From the NCBI RefSeq assembly GCF_001949145.1, contig NW_019091432.1:1857469-1885439 (forward strand): 27,971 bases of DNA, written 5' to 3'. Position 1 is the stretch's first letter, and every line of letters begins with the position of its first letter. Positions 11,987 to 21,608 of this stretch are shown in pieces. The translations under genes were made by a program, and so were the position numbers. Under the pieces are notes generated by a model. The model did not search any database, was not told the DNA's origin, and saw only the letters and a program-made list of their open reading frames with translations. The DNA comes from Acanthaster planci. Its lineage: Eukaryota; Echinodermata; Asteroidea; Valvatida; Acanthasteridae.

Positions 11987-12402
11987 AATTGTGACCTGTC
12001 ACCACAAAATGAGCTGAAAGTTGGAATTTTCAAAAATTGAAATATTGGTATTTTTGAGTTCAGCAGAAAATAGCTCTCCAATGGCATGTACATGGAACAC
12101 TTATGGTAGAAGTATAAGGTGACAATGTGACATTATTCTGGCAGCTTTGCGTCTTTGTTCCCGACATTGTTTCAACATTTCAGACCAGGCATGCATAATG
12201 CTTCTGTCAAAACTGCTGTGAAAATGACATTTTTAACTATATGATCCTGCGAAATATTTGGAATTAAATAGGAGACGGGTTAGTCTTTCCAAATATTACA
12301 AAATCCCCAAATTAACCTCCACTCCAATAAGATTTTGAACCTTCAAAACAGGAAAGAGCAGAATGCGACTTTACGCTCATTTTGTCGTGACAGGTCACAA
12401 TT
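11987..12402. mobile_element. Inverted-repeat element (MITE-like), about 416 bp
   Basis: The terminal 28 bases are inverted copies with one mismatch: left arm 11987-12014 begins AATTGTGACCTGTCAC, right arm 12375-12402 is its reverse complement. Similarity fades inward. No ORF is inside. The AT-rich palindromic ends (aatt) make a target-site duplication hard to define. Likely a non-autonomous DNA transposon; family not identified. Confidence 0.7.
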
Positions 12403-14139
12403 ACATTTAATGGCCTTTTCCCCCAACATGAATGACTGTCTGGTGGCTACTCTTATCTGACATGCAACCTCCATTGACATCCGGGTATTTCAGCCAGGCT
12501 TGCCGCCCTGTAAAGAGCACCAAGAATTGCGAGGTGTTAAGTAATTTTCTTTGTTCCCAATGCATGCCAGTGGCGTCTTTTCACACGCAGCTGGATTAGC
12601 GTGCAGCAGTACTATATCGCTCATCGATGGGGAGGTGGAGAACTTTTGTCTGCGGTGCTAATCCGCGGGCGCGCTATGCCGAAAACAGTGGTATACTGTG
12701 TCATAACAATGACGGGTAACCACCGATAAATGCAAGCTGAAAAATGATTGCAATTCCCAGCAGCTTGGTCTTTTGTTCCGAGTACAGTCTTTTGTTACAA
12801 GGCCCAGCTCCTTTGTCTGATTTCGGGCACCTCAGCTATGCACACAAACCCGAGGTACCCAAAACCGGGTTCCTCAGCAGCATATTGTTAAAGCAGATCA
12901 CGTAACTGAAACTTTCTGTATGCCAGTTTGTTTTTTGCAAATTCATTGGCCATGAAAGTAAAGAATAAATCCTCAAAGCACCCAACAAGTGATTGGAAAA
13001 ATAACTGGTTCCAGCTGCCACGATGCTCCCCATGTCCCGATGTCAATAACCCATGTAACCCTTCATCCATCCGCTGTTATCGTAGGCAACACACGCAGTA
13101 TTTAAATAGCAGGCCCCAGTACTAAATCAGAATGATGACAACTGTACAGGACACAATTAGCGTCAATATCGTTGTTTGATAACAAATTCATGGATTTTTT
13201 ATCCTAACAATGAGCCCCCTTTCTCATTTACACTGTGTACAACAACATACAGTTGCTAATGAAATGCTTGACTAGGGTAATGGCGGCCTATCTCTGGGAT
13301 ACCGTGTGGTTACATGGTAGTTTAATGCCTTTTGATCGGATCATACTGCTGCTGGTGGACTTGGGACAATCATGTAATCCAATCTGTCTGATTAGCCTCT
13401 GGTTGTCAGGCTCCTTATAAGCAATCCATCACATGTGACAAAACAACTCTGGCATTTGTCATTGTTTATTTGAAGTCTGCACAAGGTAACATAATTACAT
13501 CTGTTAAAATTCAACAGAGGTTAACCATTTTCAACCCAAATTAAGGAATTAAAGATCTCAATAATACGAGGTTTAAATATTAGTTTGGGATTCTTTTAGC
13601 ATTTCTGCCAGTTGTCTGTGTGTGTAGAAATGACTGTAAAACTAGGCAAATGACAACTGTGTATATGTTGTAAATATAACATGTTAATTCAATTTCTTGA
13701 TCAGAAATTCAAATTTATCTTTACCTTTGGCTTAGTTTACTAACAAACAAACAGAGAGATTTTATCTCTCAAATGCCGGAAAATGAATTTGATTTGTCTC
13801 AAATTTGTATTTTATTACCTGTTTGTTTGGTCTAAGCGTGGGGGTTATGAAGATTAGGTAAAAAGCTTGACATTTTAAATTAAAATGTATTCTATTGATA
13901 AGAAAAGGACACTTGTTTTCACATACATGTACTCAGTTTGAATATTTTAGTGTGAGATGCATGATTTTGTGCATGGGAAACCTTGATTTGGAAGTTTGAT
14001 CCAGTACACAAAATGCAAAGTTAGCCTTTGCTCATCCCGGTCAGCTGACCCACACAGCAGAAAAAAAATCATTTCTGTATCTGGTCCAGACACGACAACG
14101 TTACTTACCCTCTGACTAATGCAACAGGGTCTGGATATG

Positions 14140-14145
14140 TTTATT
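14140..14145 (-). terminator. EEF2KMT: Polyadenylation signal AATAAA for EEF2KMT
   Basis: The minus strand reads AATAAA here, 133 bases past the stop codon at 14278. On the minus strand it is followed within about 40 bases by a GT-rich stretch (ttgtcgtgtctgg), the usual downstream element. Confidence 0.65.
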
Positions 14146-14180
14146 TAAATGTCTGAAATAGCTAGTTTCTTACCCAGACC

Positions 14181-14323
14181 TGCCACTTTGTCTTACTTCT
14201 TCCTGAGGTCAAGTAATACCACACAATAGTTTAAAGGTATTCAAATGAGTCCTCAGTTCATTTTAAATTCTAATGTATTATGTGGTGATGCCTGACCTCA
14301 GGAAGGAATACGACAAATTGGCA
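14181..14323. repeat. Imperfect inverted repeat overlapping the EEF2KMT stop codon
   Basis: Arms 14181-14229 and 14275-14323 align in opposite orientation over 49 bases with 10 mismatches (about 80%); the core CTTCCTGAGGTCA is exact. The spacer is about 45 bases. The right arm encodes the last residues and stop of EEF2KMT on the minus strand. It may be a small MITE. Confidence 0.8.
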
Positions 14324-14453
14324 GATATGCTTACCAAGGTCTGTTGTGTAACCTCCTGGCTCAAACGCAACAGCTGAATTGGGCAGCTACGGTCATAGTG
14401 CAGTGTCTTGTTGTTTGGACCATGGAGCTTTTCGATCAGAATGTGTCGTCTTT
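14278..14453 (-). CDS. EEF2KMT: EEF2KMT exon 9 (terminal)
   Basis: Acceptor cttcctttcag|aa gives exact phase agreement with exon 8 (a+aa = Lys). It encodes RRHILIEKLHGPNNKTLHYD then RSCPIQLLRLSQEVTQQTL, parallel to the last strand of the family. Human ends about two residues after the equivalent of LLRL. Here 27 residues follow, the last ones read from an inverted-repeat arm. A donor-like TTG|GTAAGC sits after residue 352, so a further spliced end is possible. Confidence 0.82.
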
Positions 14454-17400
14454 CTGAAAGGAAGCGACAAACGCACCCCAATATAGTCAGTGCAGTTGAG
14501 CAAATCTGTGTGTTGGGGGAGGCAAGCAGATTTGACCTCATGTAGCATGGGATTGGTAGCTCAAAGAATTGCCCAAAAAACAAATGCATACCTGTCAACC
14601 TTTCTGATTTAATCAAAATCAACCTATCTTTAAGCAGTGTTTTAGTTGAGTACCAAAGCTCGTGTACCGAGTTTTTCAAGTACACACAGTGCCGAGTATG
14701 GGCCGAGTCCAAGTACTTTTTAATCAAGTCCTGGGCCAAAAATCTGAGTTTGAGTTTTAAGAGTCCCAGTACGGGCTGAGTACGAGTACAAAGATATGGA
14801 GTACATCCCGAGTACATTTTAAAACTACAGCAATCAGCACCGTTACTTAAATGTGATACGTAAAGTAATTACCCAGTATTCCTTGTGATCTCTAAAGCCC
14901 CAAGACATAATTTCTGATGAAGAAGAAGACATGTCTGAATTGAACTCGCCGCCATGCGCCCGAGACTGTGTCACACATTTCCATTAAAGAGCAATTTGCC
15001 CAACCTCTTTTCCACGGGTACAAGCTTTCTGCGCCATATTAGTTTATAGAAAATGCCTTGTGTGATGAACGCCCACTCAGCCATGGAAAAAAGGTTGCAA
15101 ATTTCGCTGCTATTCTTGCAGTAGGAATAGGATAATGAAAATAGTGCACCATCGATATTGTGAGTGAGTGCCAACACCCATGAGTGCCAACACCCATGCA
15201 CGAATACTCAATTTAAGTCGATAAAGAATTTAGTGTATACTTTCATCATTGTCTTGACAGTTATAAGTTACGAGTAGCTTACACTCTGTGAAATTTTTGG
15301 TCAAAGTTTAGTATTGAAAAATTAGTATCAAAAAAAATGTGAATTTTCTTTCGAGTACAGTGTGACTGGATTCAAGTTAACCGAAGACAATTCGTCGAGT
15401 TAAGGGACAAGTCCGAGTACAAAATTATGAGCACGTGCTGAGTATTGCTAAAATCATTGAATCTTGATATCGTTAAATGTTCAATGCTGCTTACTGAGAG
15501 CCTCAAGGAATGCAGCATATGTTTCCTCATTTCTGACAGTGGATGCCACAACTGCTACAGGCCTTCCTTGACCATCACCCTGACATCGCAGTAACATATG
15601 CAGCAGGTGGACTAATGGCTCAATGATTCGAGTGTCGTACACCACATCTGAAGTGAAGAAGAGACTTTTGTTGCAACAAGTGGAGTGCATGACAGTAGAA
15701 AAGGTATCTTGGCTAAACTACGCCCTTAGCAGTAAACAAGTCAAAGGTTGCAAGTTACAGTCGCTAACTTGTTAAATGCACTCCACTCTAAGAGCTTGCA
15801 AACAATGTTTTGAAAGACGTGTTCTTTCATGTCATGTTGCACATACCACATCAAGATTGCGTACAGATCTGACATTCTCAGGATTCACTTGTTCAAATGA
15901 TCCCACTGTGTTGGAAAACTGGTAAACCATGGTTCAGATTTTGACAGATCGTTTCCCCATGTGCTTTTAATTTTGCATCACAGTAAATTTGATAGGGGCT
16001 CGTGTCAACCAGAGAGGTGATCTCCCGATGGTGATGGAGAAACAACCCAAGGGCATGTTATTGTTTATTGATAAATGGACAAATTTTATTCACCCAATGT
16101 CTGCTGGGTAGAAGATTCATGAGTGTATTTCGAGTTATCAGTTTTAACTAGGATGGGGTCTTTCGTGAGTTGCCCAAAATCTGTCCTCGTACTGCAAAAA
16201 CTCAAAAAAATTCTAGGTCAATGTTTTTGTTGACCAAAAACATGAAAAATAGAGCCTCTGTGTGGCAAACTCTTGGTGGCGCACTGTTTTGTGAATTGCC
16301 TGCCTTCCAATGGTCTATACCTGCTGCTAATGTAAGTCCAGCATTCAACCTCTTGACATCCTTCTCATCCACTGCTTCCCAGTCAATGCATTCCACAGTT
16401 ATGACTGGTTCATTCTCATGTCCGCTCTGGTGGACTGGGGTGCCTGACCTTTGGGGCAAAGCTTTCCTAAGACATTCACTCAAGTCAGACCCTGAATTCA
16501 AACAACAATAAAAAAGAGAGTATCTAGACACCATCTCAGCTTTCCGGGAGTAGAAAGCTCCACAGAAGATCATTCTTGCATGGCTTATGAAAGAGGGACT
16601 GTTAATGGGAATAGCTGACGGTGGTGTATGGATTCATGCCAAAGCCTCTGAGCAAAGGTTACAGCTTCAATATTAAACGCTAACACTTTTCATTTGTATA
16701 GAGGTTTCATAAAAAATTTTGGAACTTAGCAATATTGAGTCCCCATAACTGGTGTCAGAGGTCATTGGTTCAATTGTAACACACTTTGCGGAGTAAGCAT
16801 TGCTATCCTGGCTTTTCCAAATATGAAGGAATGCACAACATTCTAATGGCTGATCCAGATGTACAGAAAGGAGATGGAAAAACAGAACTGTTTTTTCCCT
16901 GATCTGGTCAGGTATTAAATTACTGACACACTTCCATTTAACTCAACATACCTGGAACATTAATGGCAATGTTCTCTCGTAGACCTCTCAGAACACTAGC
17001 ATGGCAGTCTGAGAAGACATAGCTGGTGGGTTGGCAGAGTTTGCAGACAGCAAGACCAGTGAGCCCCATGCCACTGCCAAGTTCTAAAACAGCTCTATAC
17101 GAGGAATGTTAATATACTATACAAAGTTCAGAACTACTGCATTGAAGGGTTTAGAATATTGAAAAGTTCTAGAACTAATTTATATAGGGAATGTAATAAT
17201 GCAAAGAATGACTTGATTAGCTTGAGATTACAAAGCAACAATCCTATTAAGGGGAAGATCCACATTTATTTTTCAAAACTTGTGTGTTGTTTTTTTTAAA
17301 TGTCTTTCCCCAGTGCATTTGACGAGTAAATTTCATTTCAATCGGAGCCCTGCTTACCCACCTTCCAGAGAACACCTCCTTGTTCTCCACTACCCATTCT

Positions 17401-19676
17401 GTCAGGCAGCTTGCAGCAGGCCAGGTGTTTAGCCCTGTGGTACCCTGAGATATCAAGCTGACCGACTCCTTCAGGGTCACTGCACAACTTGCACCAAACT
17501 TTAAGTAGAGACAAATACTAATGGTGTGATTCATGAACACGTGCTTTGTTAGCTAACGAAAGCATCACTTCTCTCTTAAGCCAGCTTTTATTTGGTTGCG
17601 GTGTCATCATTTTGCACTCTAGATCTAAACAATAGGAGCCACATATATTTTTCTCCCACACTATTGGTTAGGTCACCAATACAATAGAGTCTACACACTA
17701 TTGTTCAAAATAGATGTAACAAATTAGACACATGTTCTCCGTTTTCATTCTTACCAGTATGTATGTCCTATAGCAGTGGTCCTGGGTCTCTGACTGTGGT
17801 TGGCTCAGCAGTTCTGTGTAGGTCTCATACAGGTCATCAACCACCTCATGATTGTTTTCCTCACACTATGAAAAAACAGTGTGCAGGTTTTTCATTCAAA
17901 CTTTGTAACTGGCTGTTGCTGACAATAACGTGAATACAACTTTGGCAGAGTAGAAAATTCTGTTGGTTGTATGCATTTTGAATCCTCTTTTTGAGACACC
18001 TGTGGCCATGGACATAACACTGTGCCAACGTATTTCTGAACACACATGCATAGTTCTGAGCACCCACAAGAATCTAGAAAAAGACCAGTTGGCTACTGCC
18101 ACCAGCGCCTAAAAGTTTCTCATGAGTCTAACTTTCAACAGCCAGCCAGCCAAAAAAGGTAAGCATGGAAAGAAATTGTCTTCTTGATGGTTTAATAGTT
18201 TGTCATTAGGTGGACAACTTGCATATCAAACAGAGTGACGACAACAAACTAACCTGAAGCATAATTTGGCCAGGATTATGGACAGAATATAATAACTGCT
18301 GGATTGAATTTCATGTATGATTTCTGAATGTCACTTCTTATTGGGGCATATATCCTAAAAAAGGTCGACTACAAAAATGCGGCCTTTCCACTGGATATAA
18401 AACATAAGACTACTGAAGATGCTGTAAATTCCCACCTTTTGTATGAGAGACTTGAGGAAAGACTGTTGGTATTTCAGTGAGGGAGGGTACTTCTTACACA
18501 CGTCTGATTTTACCGTCTGTCAAGAAAGTGTATACATAAAATTCAGTACTGAAAAATTTCTGCCCTATCTTCTGTGATCGTATAGTTGCCAGGTCCCTAA
18601 TTTGCCACCTGTTGTCAAGGTTGATTGGTTTTTCACTGCAAGTAGCGAGATAATTGCAACTACACTGTCATGGATGTAAAACATTTTTTAATCAACATGA
18701 ACCTATTTTAAAAAAAGTAAATTTCTGAGAATACTTCAAATATTGTAGCCATTTACCATCCATTATCTGCCCCAAGCAGGACCAAGAGAGGGCGCAATTT
18801 TCATAGCAACATGGGCTAATCAAAGGGAACTGCACTTTGCCAGTTCACAACCACAAACAATGAAATGCAAGCGTTTAGTTGCATCATTACCAACAAAAAT
18901 GATCCCCACACACCTGGCTCTTTTCAACCGGCGAATGAATGCTTCTGCTAAAAGGCAGATTTACATGTATTAAAAGTTGGTAAATACATGTAGGTATGCC
19001 AGTCTAAAAATCCTTTTCTTAAGGCATTCCAAACATACATCTTCGACAACTAATCTTCAAATGACAAGTTGTGAACACCATTTATTTTTCCTGCTGGACT
19101 TTTCTGTTTATTGAAACACTGGGAGAAACAAAATCTCAGGAATTCTGGTAAAACTACAAGTCACTGTTCTTCTAATTCAGATTTTAATGTAATAGAAAAA
19201 TATTTACCACTCTGAGTACCGACAGCTGTGCGTCCATGTTTTGGAGAGTGTTCGCCACAAACTGATCTGAAAACTGTTCCAACACAGTTGAAAAAAATAT
19301 ATAAAAACTTCATAAAAAAGAATTTTCATTTGCTTATGCTTGTCAATGCTTTCATCTAAAAACTCAGTCATTTCCAACTGATTTAATTAAGTAATCAAGC
19401 TGACTTTACCTGAGCTAACGACAAATCAAACAAAAGTCTTCTTATAAGTAAACCTGAGACCTAACAAAGGAATTTGTGCATTTTCACAGCTGATTCAAAC
19501 AGCTTAGCTACACGAAATAAGTGTTGAATGACTATCTGTGATTGACTTGTGATAAATTTATACAACTGATTTGATTTGAAATGGGGAGATGGTGGTTGTA
19601 CCATCCACACAAAGTTCCTGACTGGTAGCATGGCAAGAAACTGTTCTTCAATCGTCACAAGGAGGGAGTCGTCCAT
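14278..19676 (-). CDS. EEF2KMT: EEF2KMT / FAM86: elongation factor 2 lysine methyltransferase (complete, nine exons)
   Basis: Nine exons (19676-19602, 19273-19208, 18516-18436, 17865-17755, 17498-17362, 17094-16952, 16491-16321, 15647-15495, 14453-14278) sum to 1113 nt: 370 residues and a stop. Human EEF2KMT is about 330. It is a cytosolic seven-beta-strand SAM methyltransferase; the human enzyme trimethylates Lys525 of eEF2. Seen: N-terminal helix IEEQFLAMLPVRNFVW (about 9-24), family block CKKYPPSLKY (54-63), ISQGTTGLNTWPA in exon 5, SAM-binding motif I LELGSGMGLTGLA (160-172), FSDCHASVL, DWEAVDEKD, DVVYD (262-266) in the family DxxY position, VASTVRNEETY, and a C-terminal strand HYDRSCPIQLLRL (331-343). 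Residues 344-370 extend past the usual end. Intron phases are 0,0,0,0,2,1,1,1. The start at 19676 aligns best with the family; an ATG 17 codons upstream is also in frame. Confidence 0.95.
14646..15425. repeat. Degenerate GAGTAC-rich repeat in EEF2KMT last intron
   Basis: The words gagtac, cgagtac, gagtcc and their variants recur irregularly, densely at 14646-14820 and again at 15350-15425. Spacing is irregular, so it is a decayed repeat rather than a clean satellite. It sits in the intron between exons 8 and 9. Confidence 0.5.
15165..15196 (+). repeat. Perfect 16-bp tandem duplication
   Basis: TGAGTGCCAACACCCA occurs twice head to tail (15165-15180, 15181-15196), in the last EEF2KMT intron. 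Confidence 0.97.
15495..15647 (-). CDS. EEF2KMT: EEF2KMT exon 8 (DVVYD motif)
   Basis: Acceptor cacttcag|at completes Asp of DVVYD; donor ctca|gtaagc (phase 1). It encodes DVVYDTRIIEPLVHLLHMLL, then GRPVAVVASTVRNEETYAAF and LEAL. VA.T.RN.ET is the family signature of the late beta strand. Confidence 0.95.
16321..16491 (-). CDS. EEF2KMT: EEF2KMT exon 7
   Basis: Acceptor tttgaattcag|gg, donor gcagcag|gtatag (phase 1). It encodes a variable polar loop (GSDLSECLRKALPQ...), then ITVECIDWEAVDEKDVKRLN and AGLTLAA. The DW motif and the strand before DVVYD match the family. The loop is somewhat longer than in the human protein. Confidence 0.88.
16952..17094 (-). CDS. EEF2KMT: EEF2KMT exon 6 (SAM-binding motif)
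   Basis: Acceptor ctcgtatag|a, donor ccag|gtatgt (phase 1). It carries AVLELGSGMGLTGLAVCK (motif I, glycine loop for SAM), YVFSDCHASVLRGLRENI and AINVP. This is the strongest family match in the window. Confidence 0.97.
17362..17498 (-). CDS. EEF2KMT: EEF2KMT exon 5
   Basis: Encodes FGASCAVTLKESVSLISQGT, then TGLNTWPAASCLTEWVVENK and EVFSG. ISQGTTGL.TW.AA is a family signature just before the SAM motif. The donor is gaag|gtgggt (phase 2). The competing gtaagc four bases further on is rejected because it breaks the frame into the next exon. Confidence 0.94.
17755..17865 (-). CDS. EEF2KMT: EEF2KMT exon 4
   Basis: 111 nt, acceptor tttttcatag, donor actg|gtaaga, phase 0. It encodes HEVVDDLYETYTELL and an acidic, Gln-rich spacer ending YRTYIL, matching the family DELYEALAETL...YLL segment. 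Confidence 0.9.
18436..18516 (-). CDS. EEF2KMT: EEF2KMT exon 3
   Basis: 81 nt, acceptor tttcttgacag, donor aaag|gtggga, phase 0. It encodes TVKSDVCKKYPPSLKYQQSF then LKSLIQK, matching the conserved TVK..VC..HPPS.KY..CFL..LIKK block of FAM86 proteins. Confidence 0.9.
18781..18970 (+). repeat. Dispersed repeat, copy A (EEF2KMT intron)
   Basis: This copy starts accaagagagggcgcaattt and ends near gcttctgctaaaaggcagat. It aligns in the same orientation with 23090-23287; the ends are best conserved, the middle is diverged. It sits in the intron between exons 2 and 3 of EEF2KMT. Probably an old interspersed element; family unknown. Confidence 0.75.
19208..19273 (-). CDS. EEF2KMT: EEF2KMT exon 2
   Basis: A 66-nt exon between ttggaacag and gtaaat, phase 0 on both sides. 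It encodes FSDQFVANTLQNMDAQLSVL plus RV. Sequence similarity is low, but the length between the conserved Trp and the TVK...PPS block matches the human protein to within one residue. An acceptor 12 bases further on is also in frame. Confidence 0.62.
19602..19676 (-). CDS. EEF2KMT: EEF2KMT exon 1 (N-terminus)
   Basis: Encodes MDDSLLVTIEEQFLAMLPVR then NFVWM; the family N-terminus has ERRFLA...FPW at this place. The donor atg|gtacaa is weak but phase 0 and fits the next exon. Upstream on the minus strand, ggcctaacag|acgac precedes the ATG and could be an acceptor for a 5' UTR intron. An alternative ATG at 19727 would add 17 residues. Confidence 0.75.
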
Positions 19677-19736
19677 GTCGTCTGTTAGGCCAGAGAGCCT
19701 CAAATGATCAGGAAATGTAAACATCAAAATCAGTCA

Positions 19737-20192
19737 ATAAGTCTCCCCGACCCCGAGTCTCTGCTTTCTTTCACTTTCCAGTGCATCATGGGTCCCACAA
19801 TTTGTACAGAATGTGCCGATTCGCCTAGAATGTGAAAAACAAAAATTAAAAGACCAAGTGAAAAGATATCAAGCAACTCAATGGACAAACCTTTTCATCT
19901 CATTAAGATTAAATCACGGCCTAACATGCCTAAGCATAGTACTAACATGACTAACAGGGTCATTTGACTATTTTGGAGGTGGAGATTTCTTACTCTGTAC
20001 TCTATAAAATGGTAAAAACCAGCTCTGGTGTAAAATTAAGATTGTCAAGGTGGCAAATCATGATTTAGGACTGGTAAATATGCTGAAGGACATAAATGTA
20101 AGAGTGTCATACCTGCATGTAACAAGAACATAACGAATATTCTCTGGTTATACCGTCACATGCATGACTGTCATGACTAGCCTAGACTGCCG
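19737..20192. other. Upstream flank of EEF2KMT
   Basis: No coding exon is seen. It probably holds the EEF2KMT 5' UTR or a first 5' UTR intron. On the minus strand a donor-like gcag|gtatga occurs at about 20110, which could pair with the acceptor just upstream of the start codon. Confidence 0.35.
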
Positions 20193-20306
20193 TAGCCCCA
20201 CACGTAGGGCTGTAGTGGCTCTCTTTTACAATCTGTCTCTTTTCTGTGTCATAGAGACAGATTGTTAAAGAGAGCCACTAGGCCTACGGCCCTACATGTG
20301 GGGCTA
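20193..20306. repeat. Long hairpin (near-perfect inverted repeat, 48 and 54 base arms)
   Basis: Arm 20193-20240 (tagccccacacgtagggc...) pairs with 20253-20306 (...ccctacatgtggggcta) with a few mismatches and a six-base insertion in the right arm; the loop is 12 bases. Diverged copies of ctagcc/tctagtctg words flank it, suggesting a larger folded element. A foldback MITE is likely. It lies upstream of EEF2KMT. Confidence 0.92.
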
Positions 20307-20399
20307 AGACTAACAGTGACTGCCCCCAGTCTAGTCTGGGGCTAGCCTACAGACATCAGCTATCAGAAATAAAAATATGCACCATGAATGAATTTATGC

Positions 20400-20827
20400 C
20401 CCTCCCCGTTATGCCCCATTCATCCAGCGTCACGTCGAGACATCTGTAACATACATCTGATTTGTGCGTGTTCCAGCGGAATTTGTCAACATGAGTTTTT
20501 TTGCATAAAAACGTAATAACACTTTGACAAAATACCGAAAGCAAATATCGCATCAAAGTCACATATAGTAGAGGGCGCTGCGTGTCTACCGAATCAATAG
20601 GGGGCGCTATTTATTGGTCGCTGACCGACTACAGATGCACTGCGAACAACACGTGTGGGTGCGTTGGCACAAGTGCACGTGTGTAGTATACCATAGAGGG
20701 GTCCTTCCTCCATGAGTATACTGAGCGCACTGTGGTCGCTTTAATCCGTTTATTTTCGCGACTTCGTGTATCAGCAAGAATTTAGTCTGAGGAATCGCCG
20801 GCATACCTACGTGATGACATTGATGGA
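20400..20827. promoter_or_regulatory. CpG-rich candidate bidirectional promoter
   Basis: CpG dinucleotides are clearly denser here than in the surrounding sequence (for example gcgtcacgtcgag, gagggcgctgcgtg, ttttcgcgacttcg). It holds cacgtg words at about 20650 and 20676, and two gggcgct words. EEF2KMT reads away to the left, and a strong donor on the plus strand (gga|gtaagt at 20828) ends the block on the right. No TATA or initiator is proven. Confidence 0.4.
20814..20827 (+). other. Candidate first-exon end with short ATG ORF
   Basis: An ATG at 20814 reads MTLM and then two bases (ga) up to the donor GTAAGT at 20828 (phase 2). The first exon would lie in the CpG-rich block. The downstream partner exons are uncertain; a partner at 24606 would continue in frame. 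There is no similarity evidence. Confidence 0.25.
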
Positions 20828-21171
20828 GTAAGTACAATGGATTTTGCTTTTAGTCCACACTTCACAGGAATAAAATTCATGACTAGGCCCAGTTCTTCAG
20901 TACCCCAAGAGCTGTGGCGGTCCAACGTCAGACCCCACCACAGTTCGGGGGGGGGAGGCCTAGTTCTTCAGTTGAGAGTGGTGAGACCTTGGATGGAGAA
21001 AGGAAAACACCATGCTGAGACTAATCCTACCTGTCGCCTGTAGGACTAGGATCAACACTAGGCATGCCTACATTAGGCTACAGTACACGGCATGGCCCAA
21101 TTCTCTGGATCTGGATGAATACTCTGAAAAGCTCTAAATGAGCATCACTCAGAATGGAACGGGGGAGTTGT

Positions 21172-21608
21172 TCAGTACAGCTGTAGATGGTTTTGCAGTG
21201 CTGTTTTGAAGCTAGATATCTTCTCAATAGAAGTCGTGTGTTTTGGCAGCTTATTCCAATCTCTTGCCATCTTTCTTAGGAAATAATGAATGAAGATGGG
21301 ATTGTGACACAGACTGTGGAAGGCAGGCACATGGCTGTAGCATGAATACAAATCTTCCAAGCTAGTTTTGACACTCTTTAGCATACCTGTATTAAAGTAC
21401 ACATATTTCCAGAATTCTGACAATGCATGTACTGTTCATGTAAACTTACTGACAGGAGATGCTTGGCGTTGTAATTTGGTAAGGCCAGGCACTTGGATGC
21501 ATCATTAATTACCGTAGATGAGAAGGCAAAATCCCAGTCTTTCTTGCCAGACTGACAAACTTTGGCATATAAGTATTTCCAGAATTCTGACACTTTATTT
21601 GTATACAA
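21172..21608 (-). mobile_element. Decayed LINE (non-LTR retrotransposon) fragment
   Basis: On the minus strand 21310-21172 encodes FLRKMARDWNKLPKHTTSIE then KISSFKTALQNHL. The RDWN.LP...S...FK..L..HL pattern is the C-terminal end of CR1/L2/RTE-type reverse transcriptases. Upstream, an SEFWKY-containing segment occurs twice in two frames (21404-21422 and 21574-21592 are an identical 19-base direct repeat), so the element has suffered a duplication and frameshifts. It is non-functional. Confidence 0.7.

Larger units (their letters stand above)
9323..14139. other. Downstream and intergenic region between convergent genes
   Basis: No exon is recognised on either strand. The first part must be the RGS 3' UTR. 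No canonical AATAAA or ATTAAA follows the stop on the plus strand until ATTAAA at 11593 and 11610. Variant AATATA words occur at 9387 and 9402, shortly before an A-rich stretch and a T-rich one, so a short 3' UTR is possible. An 11-base YY1-like word (aagatggcggc) sits at about 10253 and opens an in-frame ATG of 38 codons without known similarity. A C/A homopolymer pair is at about 11311-11329. The inverted repeat and CAGGTG cluster are listed separately. Confidence 0.5.

Noticed and set aside
14278-14817. Single 179-codon minus-strand ORF
   Set aside because: Only its last 58 codons belong to EEF2KMT exon 9. The rest is intron, with the GAGTAC-rich repeat read through; the acceptor at 14454 fits the phase of exon 8.
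16170-16511. 113-codon plus-strand ORF
   Set aside because: It is the antisense shadow of EEF2KMT exon 7.
20837-21043. 68-codon plus-strand ORF after the CpG-rich block
   Set aside because: It starts after a strong donor, so would be intronic; no family signature.
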